Below are positions 51,040 to 62,241 of a DNA stretch of 64,000 nt, one piece after another. The position numbers and the translations under genes were made by a program. Below the pieces are notes generated by a model. The model saw only the letters and a program-made list of their open reading frames with translations. It had not been told where the DNA came from and ran no database searches. Every line of letters begins with the position of its first letter. Positions within the stretch are counted from its first letter, which is position 1. This DNA is from Tetrahymena thermophila SB210 (taxonomy: Eukaryota > Ciliophora > Oligohymenophorea > Hymenostomatida > Tetrahymenidae): contig NW_002476271.1 in NCBI RefSeq assembly GCF_000189635.1, positions 145,628 through 209,627 of the forward strand, in the 5' to 3' direction.

Positions 51040-51860
51040 TAAATTTTATACAATTGCTCATCAATCAAACTTAGGTTTGTTTTGATTTATCGAACTGCAC
51101 TAATTAAAAAATCCCTCAAATTAGACTGACACTTACTTAGTCAGTCTTTGGTAAAAATGATTAATTTATTTATTTGTTTTGAATTATGGTATATTTTTAT
51201 ATAATAAGGAATTTAAAACAATAAAAATCTTTTTATTTATAAAGTAGCTTTTTATTTGATTTAATTTTTTTTAATTGTGTTTTTTTATTTTTTAATTTTA
51301 CTCATTTTTTAGTTTTGAACTTTTAGTTTAATTATTATTTCATCATTGTTTCTTTCTTTTTTACTAACTCGTAAACTAATTAATTATATTTCATTTAATA
51401 TTTAAGAAGTAGCGAAAAAACTGGTAATTAAGATAGATGTATCAGAATTATTAGGTTCTGTTTTATCAAACTGTTCTAATCAATCTCTCAAACTTGACAC
51501 TTGTTCTTAATATAGTTCATTTATTTGAATTTAAAAAAATAGAATACTTTTAATTTATGTATTTTATTTATTTATTTTGGATTATTTTCTGGTTCTTTAT
51601 TTTTTTTAATTTAAGTCATTTTTTAATGTTCAAATTTTTTGCTTTGATTATTACTTTATATCTAATCATTTTATATTTAAATAACTAACAAATTAATTAT
51701 ATTCTCTTCAATATTAAAAAAAGAGAGAATAAATAATTGATGCAACGACTTGTGTATCAGGCTTAGGTTCTGTTTGCTTTAGCAAATTGCACTTATCACA
51801 AAAATTTGATATTTCAACTTTGGTAGATACAGTTTCTTTGTTTAAAATTTACACCAATCT
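51040..51860 (+). pseudogene. Decayed LRR exons (relic of an LRR gene)
   Basis: Three diverged LRR exons in plus orientation, about 330-350 bp apart: ~51059-51135 (LSNCTNQKIPQIRLTLT), ~51425-51505 (VSELLGSVLSNCSNQSLKL) and ~51738-51825 (CVSGLGSV, then a frameshift, then FALANCTYHKNL). The intron-like spacers also match the 340-bp units at 62.5-64.0 kb in reverse orientation, including the pyrimidine-rich stretch and the AATATTTAAGAAG acceptor before the second copy. Frames no longer fit the phase-2 exon structure, so this looks non-functional. Confidence 0.65.
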
Positions 51861-51964
51861 GTAATAAAATTCTAAGCAAAATCAGCTAATCACAAAAATT
51901 GAAAATAAGCTTAATAGCTAGCAGGTGTCTTAAATCAAAAAGATTAAATATTAAATAAATACTC

Positions 51965-52030
51965 ATATACCGTAAACTCTCGTTATCTAGAATTTAGGAT
52001 ATTCGGATTTCCTAAATCGGAAATGTAAAA
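51965..52030. repeat. Short GC-richer segment, transposon-end-like
   Basis: ACTCTCGTTATCTAGAATTT, followed by GGATATTCGGATTTCC and TAAATCGGAAATG, contains the inverted pair ATTTAGGA/TCCTAAAT. The CTCTCGTTAT...TTCGGATT...TCGG wording resembles ends of pogo/Tigger-type DNA transposons. There is no transposase and no opposite end in the window, so this is at most a relic. Confidence 0.25.
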
Positions 52031-52245
52031 TAATAATAAAATAATTATTAAATATATAAAATAATGATTATTGAAAATTCTAATTAATTAAGGTATAAAA
52101 ATTTAAATAAAGATATTTAAAAATATTTAAAATTAATTTTCTCGAAATTTTAATGAATTAAAATATTTAACTTCATATTAAAAAAAATTAAATAAAAATT
52201 GTATGTGTTATAAAATTAAAATATAATTTTATATTCACAAAAACA

Positions 52246-52551
52246 GCAGCTACTACTACTAACACTAATTCTACTAATGCCACAACAAATAATACAACCA
52301 CAAATACTCAAGCTAATAATTAGCAACAAGGAACCCAAGCTGATTAACACAAAAGCAGAGTAAGAAGAGTTGATAAGATGTTGTAAATTTCGCTGGTGAT
52401 ACTAGTAAGCCTTATTGAGTTATATATTAAAATGTTAAAAAAATTTTAAAAAAATAAATTACATGCAATTTTAATGCTGCTAACTCATGAAATTTTTAGT
52501 TTTTTAATAATTAAAATTTCAATAAATAATTTTAAATAATAAAAAAATTGA
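52246..52551 (+). CDS. Orphan Thr/Asn-rich open segment, possible last exon
   Basis: A 102-codon open segment follows a good acceptor (TTCACAAAAACAG). It starts TTTNTNSTNATTNNTTTNT, continues QANNQQQGTQADQHKSRVRR and a hydrophobic stretch (LVILVSLIELYI), and ends at TGA 52549-52551. No ATG lies in frame at its beginning. The location just after decayed LRR exons suggests it may be the terminal exon of that dead gene. Function not assignable. Confidence 0.3.
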
Positions 52552-53518
52552 ATTTATTCATGTATGTATGGGTGTATTTAGTTAACACAGAAAAATATAC
52601 ACATATGCAAAATAATATTATCAATATTTTTAAAAATTCTAACATAAAATAATATTAAGTGCTATTTAAAATTTTAGATTATCTATGACTTTAAATATAT
52701 ATAACAATTTTTTACATTTCTAAGAAACAAAAATAATTGAAGTTTTATAAGTTAAGATTAAAAATTTTTCTATTATTTTATTCAGAGCCAATAATGTGAT
52801 GTCACTTAATTTATAACTGGCTATTTTTACATTTTTTATCCTTTTTATTATAGCTTGAATTTTTACAATCATTGAAAATAAAAGTTGATTTTTGAAGATT
52901 ATTTACCATAAATTTAAATAATTTAGATATTAATTTTAATCAATCAAAAGTGTTTCTTTTTGAATTATTCTTTTTGAGGAATCAAGAATATAATTTTAGA
53001 AGATTTAATAAAAAATACTACAATGTATATAAAAAAATTAATAGATTATTTCAAAAAATTATATTTACATGTAATATTTGAGCAAGTTTAATATAAACAA
53101 TTTAACAGTCTTTAGACCTTTTAAAGAAATGAGGCTTGCTGTTTATTTGTTACTATTTTGAAGATAATCTAGAGAAAACAAATAGACTATAAATTTAATA
53201 GTCCATTAAAAAATATAAAATATATGCTTGAAAAATGAAAATTAAATGTTTTTAACGCTATACATCCATTATTTCTTTATTTGTGGCTAGTTAATACTCG
53301 CTTAATTTTAAAATGAATATAGTAACCTTTTTAATAAAAAGTTAAATTATCTAAAATCAGTGCAGTAAAATGTGTTTTTAATGTATTTCAGGTGATAATT
53401 TAATCAATTATTAACTTTTAAGTAAAGAAAAGCTTTTAAAAAAGGGATATCGAGGATATAAAGTTGAATTAATAATATTAAAAAAAAAAAAGAAATAAAT
53501 AATCTTAATAAATTAAAA
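52552..53518. other. AT-rich spacer
   Basis: About 1 kb with no gene recognised; should contain the promoter of the next secreted protein. Confidence 0.45.
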
Positions 53519-54394
53519 ATGAATAAAACTATTGTTTTTGCTCTGCTCCTTCTTACTTCCTCTTGCGTTTTCTGCTAGTAAGAAAATGATGAATAAATCA
53601 AACTGATCGAAGATATCTCCTAAATGAAAGAATATTTCTAGAAACTTTCTCAATCTCAAATTTAATTCCAACTATTCTAACTTGCCTAAAAATATGATAT
53701 CAATCTTAAAGCTTTGATGGAACTTCTAAATCTTGACTAAGAAAATCAACGTTTCCTACAACATAAAGACAAAAATCATAATCATCATGCATAGGGTAAT
53801 CACTAAGATAACAATAACCAAAATTAACATAAAAATGATAAAGATGATAATGGAAAGCGCACTCTACAAATAGTGAGTAGCAATAACAACAGCAACAATA
53901 ATAACAATAATGGCAGCAATAACAACAATAATGGCAACAACAATAACAAAAATAACGGCAGCAAAGATAACCACAACAATGATTAAAATAAAGATAATAA
54001 AAATAACAAATCAAACCATGATAACAATAATGATAAAAATAAAGATGACAAGAATAATGATAAGGATAAAGATAATAATCACAAAAATGATAACAAAGAT
54101 AATAAAAGCGGAAATCATAACAAAGATGATGATAAGAAGAACAACGGAAAGCGCTTCCTTCAAATAGTGAATAGTAATAGCAATAATTAAAATAACAATG
54201 GCAATAACCATAGCCAAAATGATAACAAAAACAACAAAGATGATAATAAAAACAAAAAAGGAAATTAAGACTAGAAAAAAGATAATAACAAAAGCAACAA
54301 CCAAAATAACCAAAATGATAATAACAATAATGATCATCATGATAATAAAGGTAAAGATTAAAATGATAAAGATAAACACAACAATGGAAAATGA
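53519..54394 (+). CDS. Secreted Asn/Asp/Lys/His-rich low-complexity protein
   Basis: Single exon, 291 aa. Signal peptide MNKTIVFALLLLTSSCVFC. A short helical region follows (QMKEYFQKLSQSQIQFQLFQ, then LNLDQENQRFLQHKDKNHN). Residues ~85-291 are almost entirely N, D, K, G, H and S, made of GAT/AAT/AAA/AAC triplets. A distinctive block, NGKRTLQIVSS near residue 110, is repeated as NGKRFLQIVNS near residue 207, dividing the tail into two similar halves. The KR could be a proteolytic processing site; that is inference. The long open frames on the opposite strand are artefacts of this triplet bias. It could be a secreted matrix, mucocyst or metal-binding protein; nothing decides between these. Confidence 0.75.
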
Positions 54395-57300
54395 AGTGGT
54401 TTCCAAATTTATACTTAATACAGGATGAAAAAAACTGAAACATAATTAATATTAATTAGTTTGATATGTTAGAAATATATATTTTTTTTTATCCTTTTGA
54501 TTTATAATTCTTACTTACTTTTCTTAACATAAACTTTCAAATAATTTTATTGGTTTGTTTCTTACATTACCTATTTGTTTTTAAAAATAAATAACATTTA
54601 TCTTCTAAAAGTAAATAGAGTTTACAATGTTGATAGAATTTATTTTCTTTCTAAAATATATATAATAGCCTATGCATTCATTATAAAACTAAACAAATTT
54701 TTCAATTTTTCAATTTATTAATCAATTCTTAAAAACTAGTTTTTTTTTTTTCAAAAAGGAAGCAAACAAACAAACATATTTATGTTATTTTTGATAATTT
54801 TTAGATAAAAATAATTCACTTTACCATTTATTGTTACATTTTCTTCTGAAGATCATTCATTCATTTGCTTTGTCAAAACAAATTTTGTATAAAATTAATT
54901 AACTTGAGTATGTTAAAAAATATTTTAAACAAATGATAAAAGCTAATTATTAAAAAACTTTTTAAAATGTATTTACAACATTATAAGTTATTTATTTCAA
55001 TTTAAGAGCATAAAAAGAAAATATTAAATAGATTCTAAATTTTCAAGAATATTTAAAAAAATCATTAAAGTAAATATCATATTTATTTATTCCAATAGTA
55101 TATAATAAGTGGTATTTTGTTAATAAGAATTAAGTTAAACCACAACTTATGATAATTAATTCAATTATGATCAAAAAGAAGTGAAGAGAATCTAATTATA
55201 AAATTTTAAAAACAAACATTCTAGTGATGCAATATGATCTCATGAAAAGTAAATTGATTTATTTGTTTATTGATTATTTCGAACTACTAAATTTTAAGAG
55301 TAACTAAATAGTTTAACAAATTGCTTACAATTATTTTTAGAATTATACAAATTAATATTTGAAAGAAATATATAAATAGTATTTTCAAAAGGTTTGTATA
55401 GTTGAAAATATGGGTTACATGGGAGGAAAAGCTTAAATGATTGATTTTATAAATTATAAATAAATTTTTTTAACCTCAGAGTATGCTTTACAACAATCAA
55501 ATTCAAGTGGATTATTAAGCTATTTTAGAGGTGATTTGGTTTTTTATCTATTAATTTGTTTACTGTATTAGATTTAATAATAATTTGAAGCAAATTAAAT
55601 TCACACAATTAAGATTGAAAAATTTCAACCAGCAGTCAGATGGCTGCAAATTTTAATTACTAAATGATTGGAATTTTGATTAATAGCATTTAATTAGCTC
55701 ATTATTAAAAATATAAGATAAATATTTAAACAAAAACATTAATTTACAATTAATTTTTATATAACACTAATAATGTTATAAAAAAAATTTGATTTTTATT
55801 AAAAATTGCTTTTTTATTTTTAATTCTTTTAAGATATAAGTCTATCTAAATCAGCTTTAGAAATATTTTGAAGCTTTTTGAAATGAAAAAAAGTAAAAAA
55901 TGACAAATTAAATAAATTATTACATTAAAAATGTTTTTTAAATTGAAGATATTTATTTTTAATTATGAGAATGAATGAATTTAGGTTGAATTATTTTGAA
56001 AAATATTACTAAAAAAATCTATCAATTGATTTTAATGCATTTAAAATTTCTTTTATTACAAGATATAATTGTAAATAATTTCATATGGAGAGAGTTTAAA
56101 ATTACTAAAAATAATATCAAACAAATTGAATCACACAAAATAATAATAAGATAATATTATTGCAAATAAAATAAATTAATTTTTAGTGAAATACTATATT
56201 ACGGGTTGCTTTTTAAACTCATTCATTATAATTTTAAATAAATACTTTCACAAAGTATAATTAAATTTATTTTATTTTTTTATTCTAAGCATCTTATTAA
56301 CAATGTACAAATATAATAGCATGAATGTAATCTAACTTAATTATGCTTAAACGATTTATAGGTAAATAATGAAAAACGCAGATAAATCATTATCCTCTAT
56401 TGATAATATGTTATTAATAATAAATAATTTCTTTAGAATTTATTTGATGATGTATATAAATAAAAAAGAGCTTTTAAATATTTTAATGACTGAAATTTTT
56501 GAAAGTTTCGATTAAAGACGGTAAGTGAGACTTCTAAACTGAAATCGAGGTGGCCTTAATATATGAACCTTTACCTTATATAAATATAGCTGTTTTAATA
56601 CTTCTGATTAGACATACATGTGAATTAATAAATTATTTTGTGTTTTTTATAAAACTTGCAAATAATTTATCTCAAACTACTAACTTACAAAGTAAAATGA
56701 CCAAATAGCTTTAATTTATACTAATCGAATTTTATTCTAAGATTAGATTTTATATAAATTTAGTAAATTTAAGTAGTTCAAATCGCTCTTTTGCATATTT
56801 TTTTACTATTAATTTTAAAATATGGTATTAGAAACTAGTTTGAATATAATTCTAAAAAACATATACTCTGCATTCTTATTAAAACTTTAATTATACAAAT
56901 TACTTTATAAAAAATTGATAGTATTAAATTATTATATAAATTAATGTCTATAATCAGTCATGTCTTCATGTGCTAAAGATATTTGTTTTCTTACTTTTCT
57001 TATTCATCATATATACATTTCCTTTTATTCTAAATTTTTTATTTATTTTGTAATTTGCTAATAAACATCAAATTATTATCAAAAATAGTAAAATATACTA
57101 GTTGTTTTAATTAGATAAAATCTTAATAATTAGATTCTTGATATTTTTTGATTAAATTTTATAGAAATTAAGCAAATTTAAATGTGTAGAATGACTGATT
57201 ATTTTAAAAATTTAAGTTCCTTAATTATCATAATATGCAGATGATGGACCAATACTTTAATCAATTAATTTAGTGCCACATTAAAAATATGTTATTTATG

Positions 57301-58109
57301 GAATAAATTACATTTTGATTTCACTATAACAAATAATTTTTTGTCTTCTAAAGACGAAAATTATAATTATAGAATTTAATATTTTTTATTAACTAAACCA
57401 AAATTATAAAATTATGGTTAAGGGAGGTTTAAATACAAAGAAAATAGAATCTTAAAATTATTTAAAATTATTCAGATTTATCGCGAACTTGAAAATAATT
57501 TAACTAATCTCCAACTACCCTGGTTTTCTTTTATACTTGATTCTTTTATTTTTTTATCTATTAAATAAGACTTAATTTTAATTAAATATGTTGTGGTGAT
57601 TGTTTTATTTTTTATCTAAATGAGTGATTAAAAAATCATTCAAATATATTTTAAAAATTAAGAATAATGATAATGAATCAAATCATAATTAAAATAATAT
57701 AAATGTATTTGATAAAAAATACAGCAAAAACATTTTGAAAAAATTCAGATTGTATTGATCTTACTTTAATCATTGTACTTTATTAATATAAACAGCAAAT
57801 AAAACTTTCAATTTATTCAAAAGATATTTCTAAGTTAAATATTACAGTAGTATTATTATGGTTACTTAATTCTAAAATCGTATTTTTAATGAATTAATGA
57901 CCTTATTATTAGAATCTAATGTTTTTGGAATTATTAAGAAAGATTAACATTCTGACTTATAAAGATTTAAAGAAATTTGTGTGATTAATTTAAAATTAAC
58001 GAAGTATTATAAGATGATTTTAAATTACTAAAATAGCTAAGATAAGATTATAAATAATTATTAACTTAACAAAAATTTATTAACAATAAAAAAACAAAAC
58101 CATCAAAAT
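54395..58109. other. Long gene-poor stretch
   Basis: About 3.7 kb, AT-rich. Two short open frames are the only candidates: 55410-55667 (listed) and 56369-56542, which ends near a GTAAGT and could be a first exon. Otherwise no coding, RNA or repeat feature was recognised. Confidence 0.45.
55410..55667 (+). CDS. Possible small protein, 85 aa
   Basis: ATG GGT TAC ATG GGA GGA AAA start, then an open frame with GLLSYFRGDLVFYLLICLLY (hydrophobic) and KIEKFQPAVRWLQILITK, ending TGA. The local base composition at the start is richer in G than the surroundings. There is no homology I can name, and chance frames of this length are common with a single stop codon, so this is tentative. Confidence 0.2.
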
Positions 58110-60434
58110 ATGAAAAAAACAAGTAGATTCGCTTCTATTGTTAAACTCGTAGATATTTATGGAATACCTATAAACGTAAATTTCTAAAACGATGATACCC
58201 ACAGAACAACTTTTGGAGCGATAATCTCTATTCTTGTGTTCTTAACGTTTGGATTAGCTACCTATTTTTATGGATAGGAATTATTTTATAAGACTAATCC
58301 TATTGTTATCACAAGCGAGTAATATGTTAAAAACCCTGAAAGAATGACTATTGATAAGGAAAAGCAAATAATAGTCATGGGTTTCAATACAGCAGTAGGA
58401 AAAACGGTTTATGATCCTTCAATTATTCAAGTAAGAGCTACTATTTCTTAGCTAGTAAAAGTCTATAATTAGACTACTTAAACATACTCAAGTAGCCTCT
58501 AGGCAACTCCTTTGAATATAAGACCTTGTAACAGTAATGACATAAAATCTGATAAAGTAAAAGATTATTTTAATGCGCTTAATCTAAACTAGTACTTCTG
58601 CTTTGATGACAATTAAGAGGTTTTTGTTGAAGGAGATTACTCAGGAGATTTTTATTCTAGAGTAGATGTTTATTTTTCTTAATGTAAAAATTCTACTATA
58701 CCTGGTTCTACTGTTTGCAAACCATAATCAGTAATTAATAATGTTGCTTCTAACCTTTACTTCCTTGCATACATGATTGACAAAATTATCGATCCTACTA
58801 ATTTAGAGGAGCCATTTGATTATAGAGGCTTTAACATTGAGACTTAGACATCTATCTTTTAAAGTCAATAGTTTGTGGCATTTTTTGAAAATTACTATGT
58901 GTAATCTGATACTGGGTTCTTACAAAAATCTTTACAATAAATAAGAGATTTTATGTATGTTCAATCAAGCTCAAGTAATTTATATGGTTAAGATGGGTTA
59001 TTGGTCCAATTTACTTTAAGACCTTACAAGAATAAATAATTAATTATGGAAAGAAGATATATGAAATTTTCTGATCTTGTTGCCTAATTAGGAGGTATCT
59101 TAAAGCTTGTCACAGTAATAGGGTTTGTATTAACTTATCCATTTGCCAAAATTCACTTAGATAAAGAGATTATCAACAGTATATTTGATTTTGATTTTTC
59201 ACAAGATGAAAACAATGACAAAAATGAAAATAATAACCAACATCAAAAATATATGATAGGTAATAATTAAAGTGCAAATAATTAGATGGATAAGAGTTAA
59301 TTTTCTTTTTAGAAAGAAACATCATAAAGGCAAAACGACATCTCGTATAATTTCCAGCCATAGTCTTAATATGATTGTAATCAAAGTAATATCTAATAAA
59401 TTAAGCAAATAAGTTAATAGAATTCTAATACAGAAAGAAAGGAAGAACAATACATGAAAGCAATTAAAAATTAGGAAGAATAACTAAGAAAAGAAAATTT
59501 TAAAGAAATTGAAATGAAAAACCAAACTTAGTTAGATATCTCTTAATCTATGAATTTATCTAAAAGCTAGAATTTAGCAACCAAAACAAAATTCACTCAG
59601 TAAACAACAAAAAGAAATGAAAGAAATTAAAATTCTTTACTTGAAAGTTAAGCTTTAAAAAGTGAAAGCTAAATAGCAAAAGAAAATGAACTGAAATAAT
59701 CTTTTTTGAATAGAATCAGAAATATTTTAAATCCTCATAAAGAGAGGGTGAAGCTTACATGCTCTGAATATCTTTCTTTCTTTATTAAATGCACAAGGTC
59801 TAAAATGCTCTAATTAAAAAAGTAATTTATTATAAAAGGTGTTGACAAGGTCTAAAGCCATTTAGATATTTAATACATCCTTTAAAAGTTATAAGAAATA
59901 GACAAGCTTAAATAGATTTTGCTAAATGACGATTAAATTAAATTATTTGAGCTCTTACCTAGACCTGTCATGAAAAATGGAGAAGACAAAGGTAATAAAA
60001 AAAAAGCAAACTAGTTTTATGAAAAAGTCAATTAGAGCTATGAAGAGAAAGTTAATAACGCAATACAATCCTTGATTAATATTTTAAACTAGGAAAAGAA
60101 ATCTGTAAGAGATCATTAATTAATACAACTTTTAGATGATTACATCTACAAGACTATGAAAGATAATGGTCTCCTTTCTAATTACGCTTCAAATCCAAAA
60201 TAAAGTTACCCTAATTATCCACAATTAGAAAATAGTAATCATATGATGTTTGATGAGGTAAATGAGGAGTAAAATTCTGCTCGAAACTAAAATAAAAATA
60301 ATAAGATTGATATTAATGATAATAATAATAAAGAAAAAGCAATAAACATTTCTACAGAAAATAATTAATCAAAATTTGATTCTCCTTAAATAAGCGCTGT
60401 AAGCTCAGATCGCTATTGCAGCTATTTCAAGTGA
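58110..60434 (+). CDS. Ciliate-type two-TM membrane protein, paralogue 2
   Basis: Intronless, 774 aa. Helix 1 at ~34-58 (FGAIISILVFLTFGLATYFY) and helix 2 at ~320-345 (LGGILKLVTVIGFVLTYPFA) enclose a ~260-residue domain with paired cysteines (NIRPCNSNDI, QYFCFDDNQE, FSQCKNSTIPGSTVCK) and the conserved TGFLQKSLQQIRDFMYV and RRYMKFSDLVAQ before helix 2. The cytosolic tail (~430 residues) is Q/N/S/K-rich with a conserved block HLDIQYILQKLQEIDKLKQI followed by LLNDDQIKLFELLPRPV. The same organisation occurs in the gene at 37787-39820. Family function is unknown to me; the plasma-membrane or cortical location is inferred from topology. Confidence 0.82.
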
Positions 60435-62241
60435 TACTAACAGTATTTTATATTTTAAGTGCAATATAAAGGCATTTTAAATAAAAATTATAATCCTTTT
60501 TGTTTTTTTTTTGGTAAAAATATTGTATCAATACATTTTTATCTGTTTTAAAAATCAGTTTAAAAATTTTTTTAAGTATTAAATGTATTAATTCATAAAT
60601 TTGATCTTTGAAACCATTTTTATTTATATAAAGATAGTATGTTTAGGAGTGAATATGTATTAAGGATAATAATTATATTTCAATTTATTTTTATTAAATT
60701 AATAAAAATAAAAAACAAACCACAGAAAACTAGATCTTGAAAATCGTTTTTTTTTCATTGATAAATTAAAGTTTAATGAAGTAACTTCAAAAATTATTTA
60801 TTTAAATTGAACAAATTTATTTCTTGAAATAGAAAATTCTGTATTACTCTCTATAATAACCGTATAGATAAAATTAAATTTCATAGTAAAATGAATAACT
60901 AGCTAAATTAGCAGCTAAAACAATTTATTAAAAAGTTTCATGAATAAATTATTTACAATAATACATAAAAAAAAAATCATATAGCTTAAAATATTTTAAA
61001 AATTAATTTAATTTAACTTACTTTAATCTTTAATTTAAAAAAATATTTAATTTTATCTCTACTAGTTGGTAGACTGTGCTTTAATCTATAGAAAATTTAA
61101 AATTATTAAGATTAATACATCTTAAAGAAATCATAAAGATAAGAATCATCGATTGATATTAAATTATTTCATGATAAAAAAGTAAATAGATAAATATATT
61201 GAACAAAATATTTAATCGTATTGGACATATAATAAAGTTTGGTATCTATAGTTAAAGTTTAGACACTCAAAAAATAAATAAAAAAACTCAAATAATTGAT
61301 GATCATTTCATGATAAATTTGCTTTAATTTAAATAAAATCTAAATTTTTGGTTCCCATCTCTACTAATTAAGTAAAATTGATTATATTATTAATTATATA
61401 TATATATATATTTCTAATAATTAATATTTTAAAATAAAAGTTAAATATTAAAAATGCTTTTTTTTCTAGAATATTTAAGAATATTTAGAGAACATTTTAT
61501 AATAAAAATCAAACAAATAAGCATTTTAAAATTTATAATACCACATTAAAAAAAAATTACATAAATTCTTAATATGAAATAAGCTTATGAAAAGCCAAAT
61601 TCAACATTAACGACTTTCAAATTCATTAATTTATTCTAAACATAAATTTGTATTGTCTGAATAAATAAATGATAATTTAAAAAACAATTATTTTATGATT
61701 TTAAAAAATATAAAATGAAAAAAATGATCATAAGATAAATTAAAATTTTGAGAAAAAAAAACAAAACATTAATACAACAAAACTTAAAATAAAAAGTAAA
61801 ACTTGATATTTCCCTGAGGTTTTATTTAAATCATGGCATCTAATTAATCATGATAAATAAAAAAAGATAGAAATATGATTGATGGATAATATTTAAGATT
61901 AAAATATAACTGGCATATAAAAGTTTGGAATTTATATAATTTAATAAAATGTAATATAACACTAAAAGTTTCAAATTATTTGATCATTTTTGGAGAAACC
62001 AGAGGGTTTGCTTATGTGGATATAATTTATTTAAGTAAAATAATTTTTTTATTTTTTATAAATAATTTATTTACTTACAAAAATATGAATGATCTTTATA
62101 AATATAAAATCAATAATAAAATCTATCTATCTATTTATATTTTAGGTTAAAAACACTTTTTCAAAATATTATATAATAAAATATATAATACTATTCAAAC
62201 ATTTTATACTTATTCATCCTTTTTTCACCAATTTTTAATCA
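60435..62241. other. AT-rich spacer
   Basis: About 1.8 kb between convergent 3' ends (the two-TM gene and the LRR array gene). Includes a (TA)n run near 61398-61411. No gene recognised. Confidence 0.45.

Noticed and set aside
53910-54428. Further long frames of Thr/Ile/Lys or Ile/Val in the same region
   Set aside because: Alternative frames of the same triplet-biased gene.
53706-54443. 245-codon minus-strand frame (Tyr/Cys/Phe/His-rich)
   Set aside because: It is the antisense of the AAT/GAT/AAA-rich secreted protein gene; its composition follows from triplet bias.
56369-56542. 57-codon plus frame followed by GTAAGT near 56521
   Set aside because: No downstream exon could be found; too short to support as a gene.
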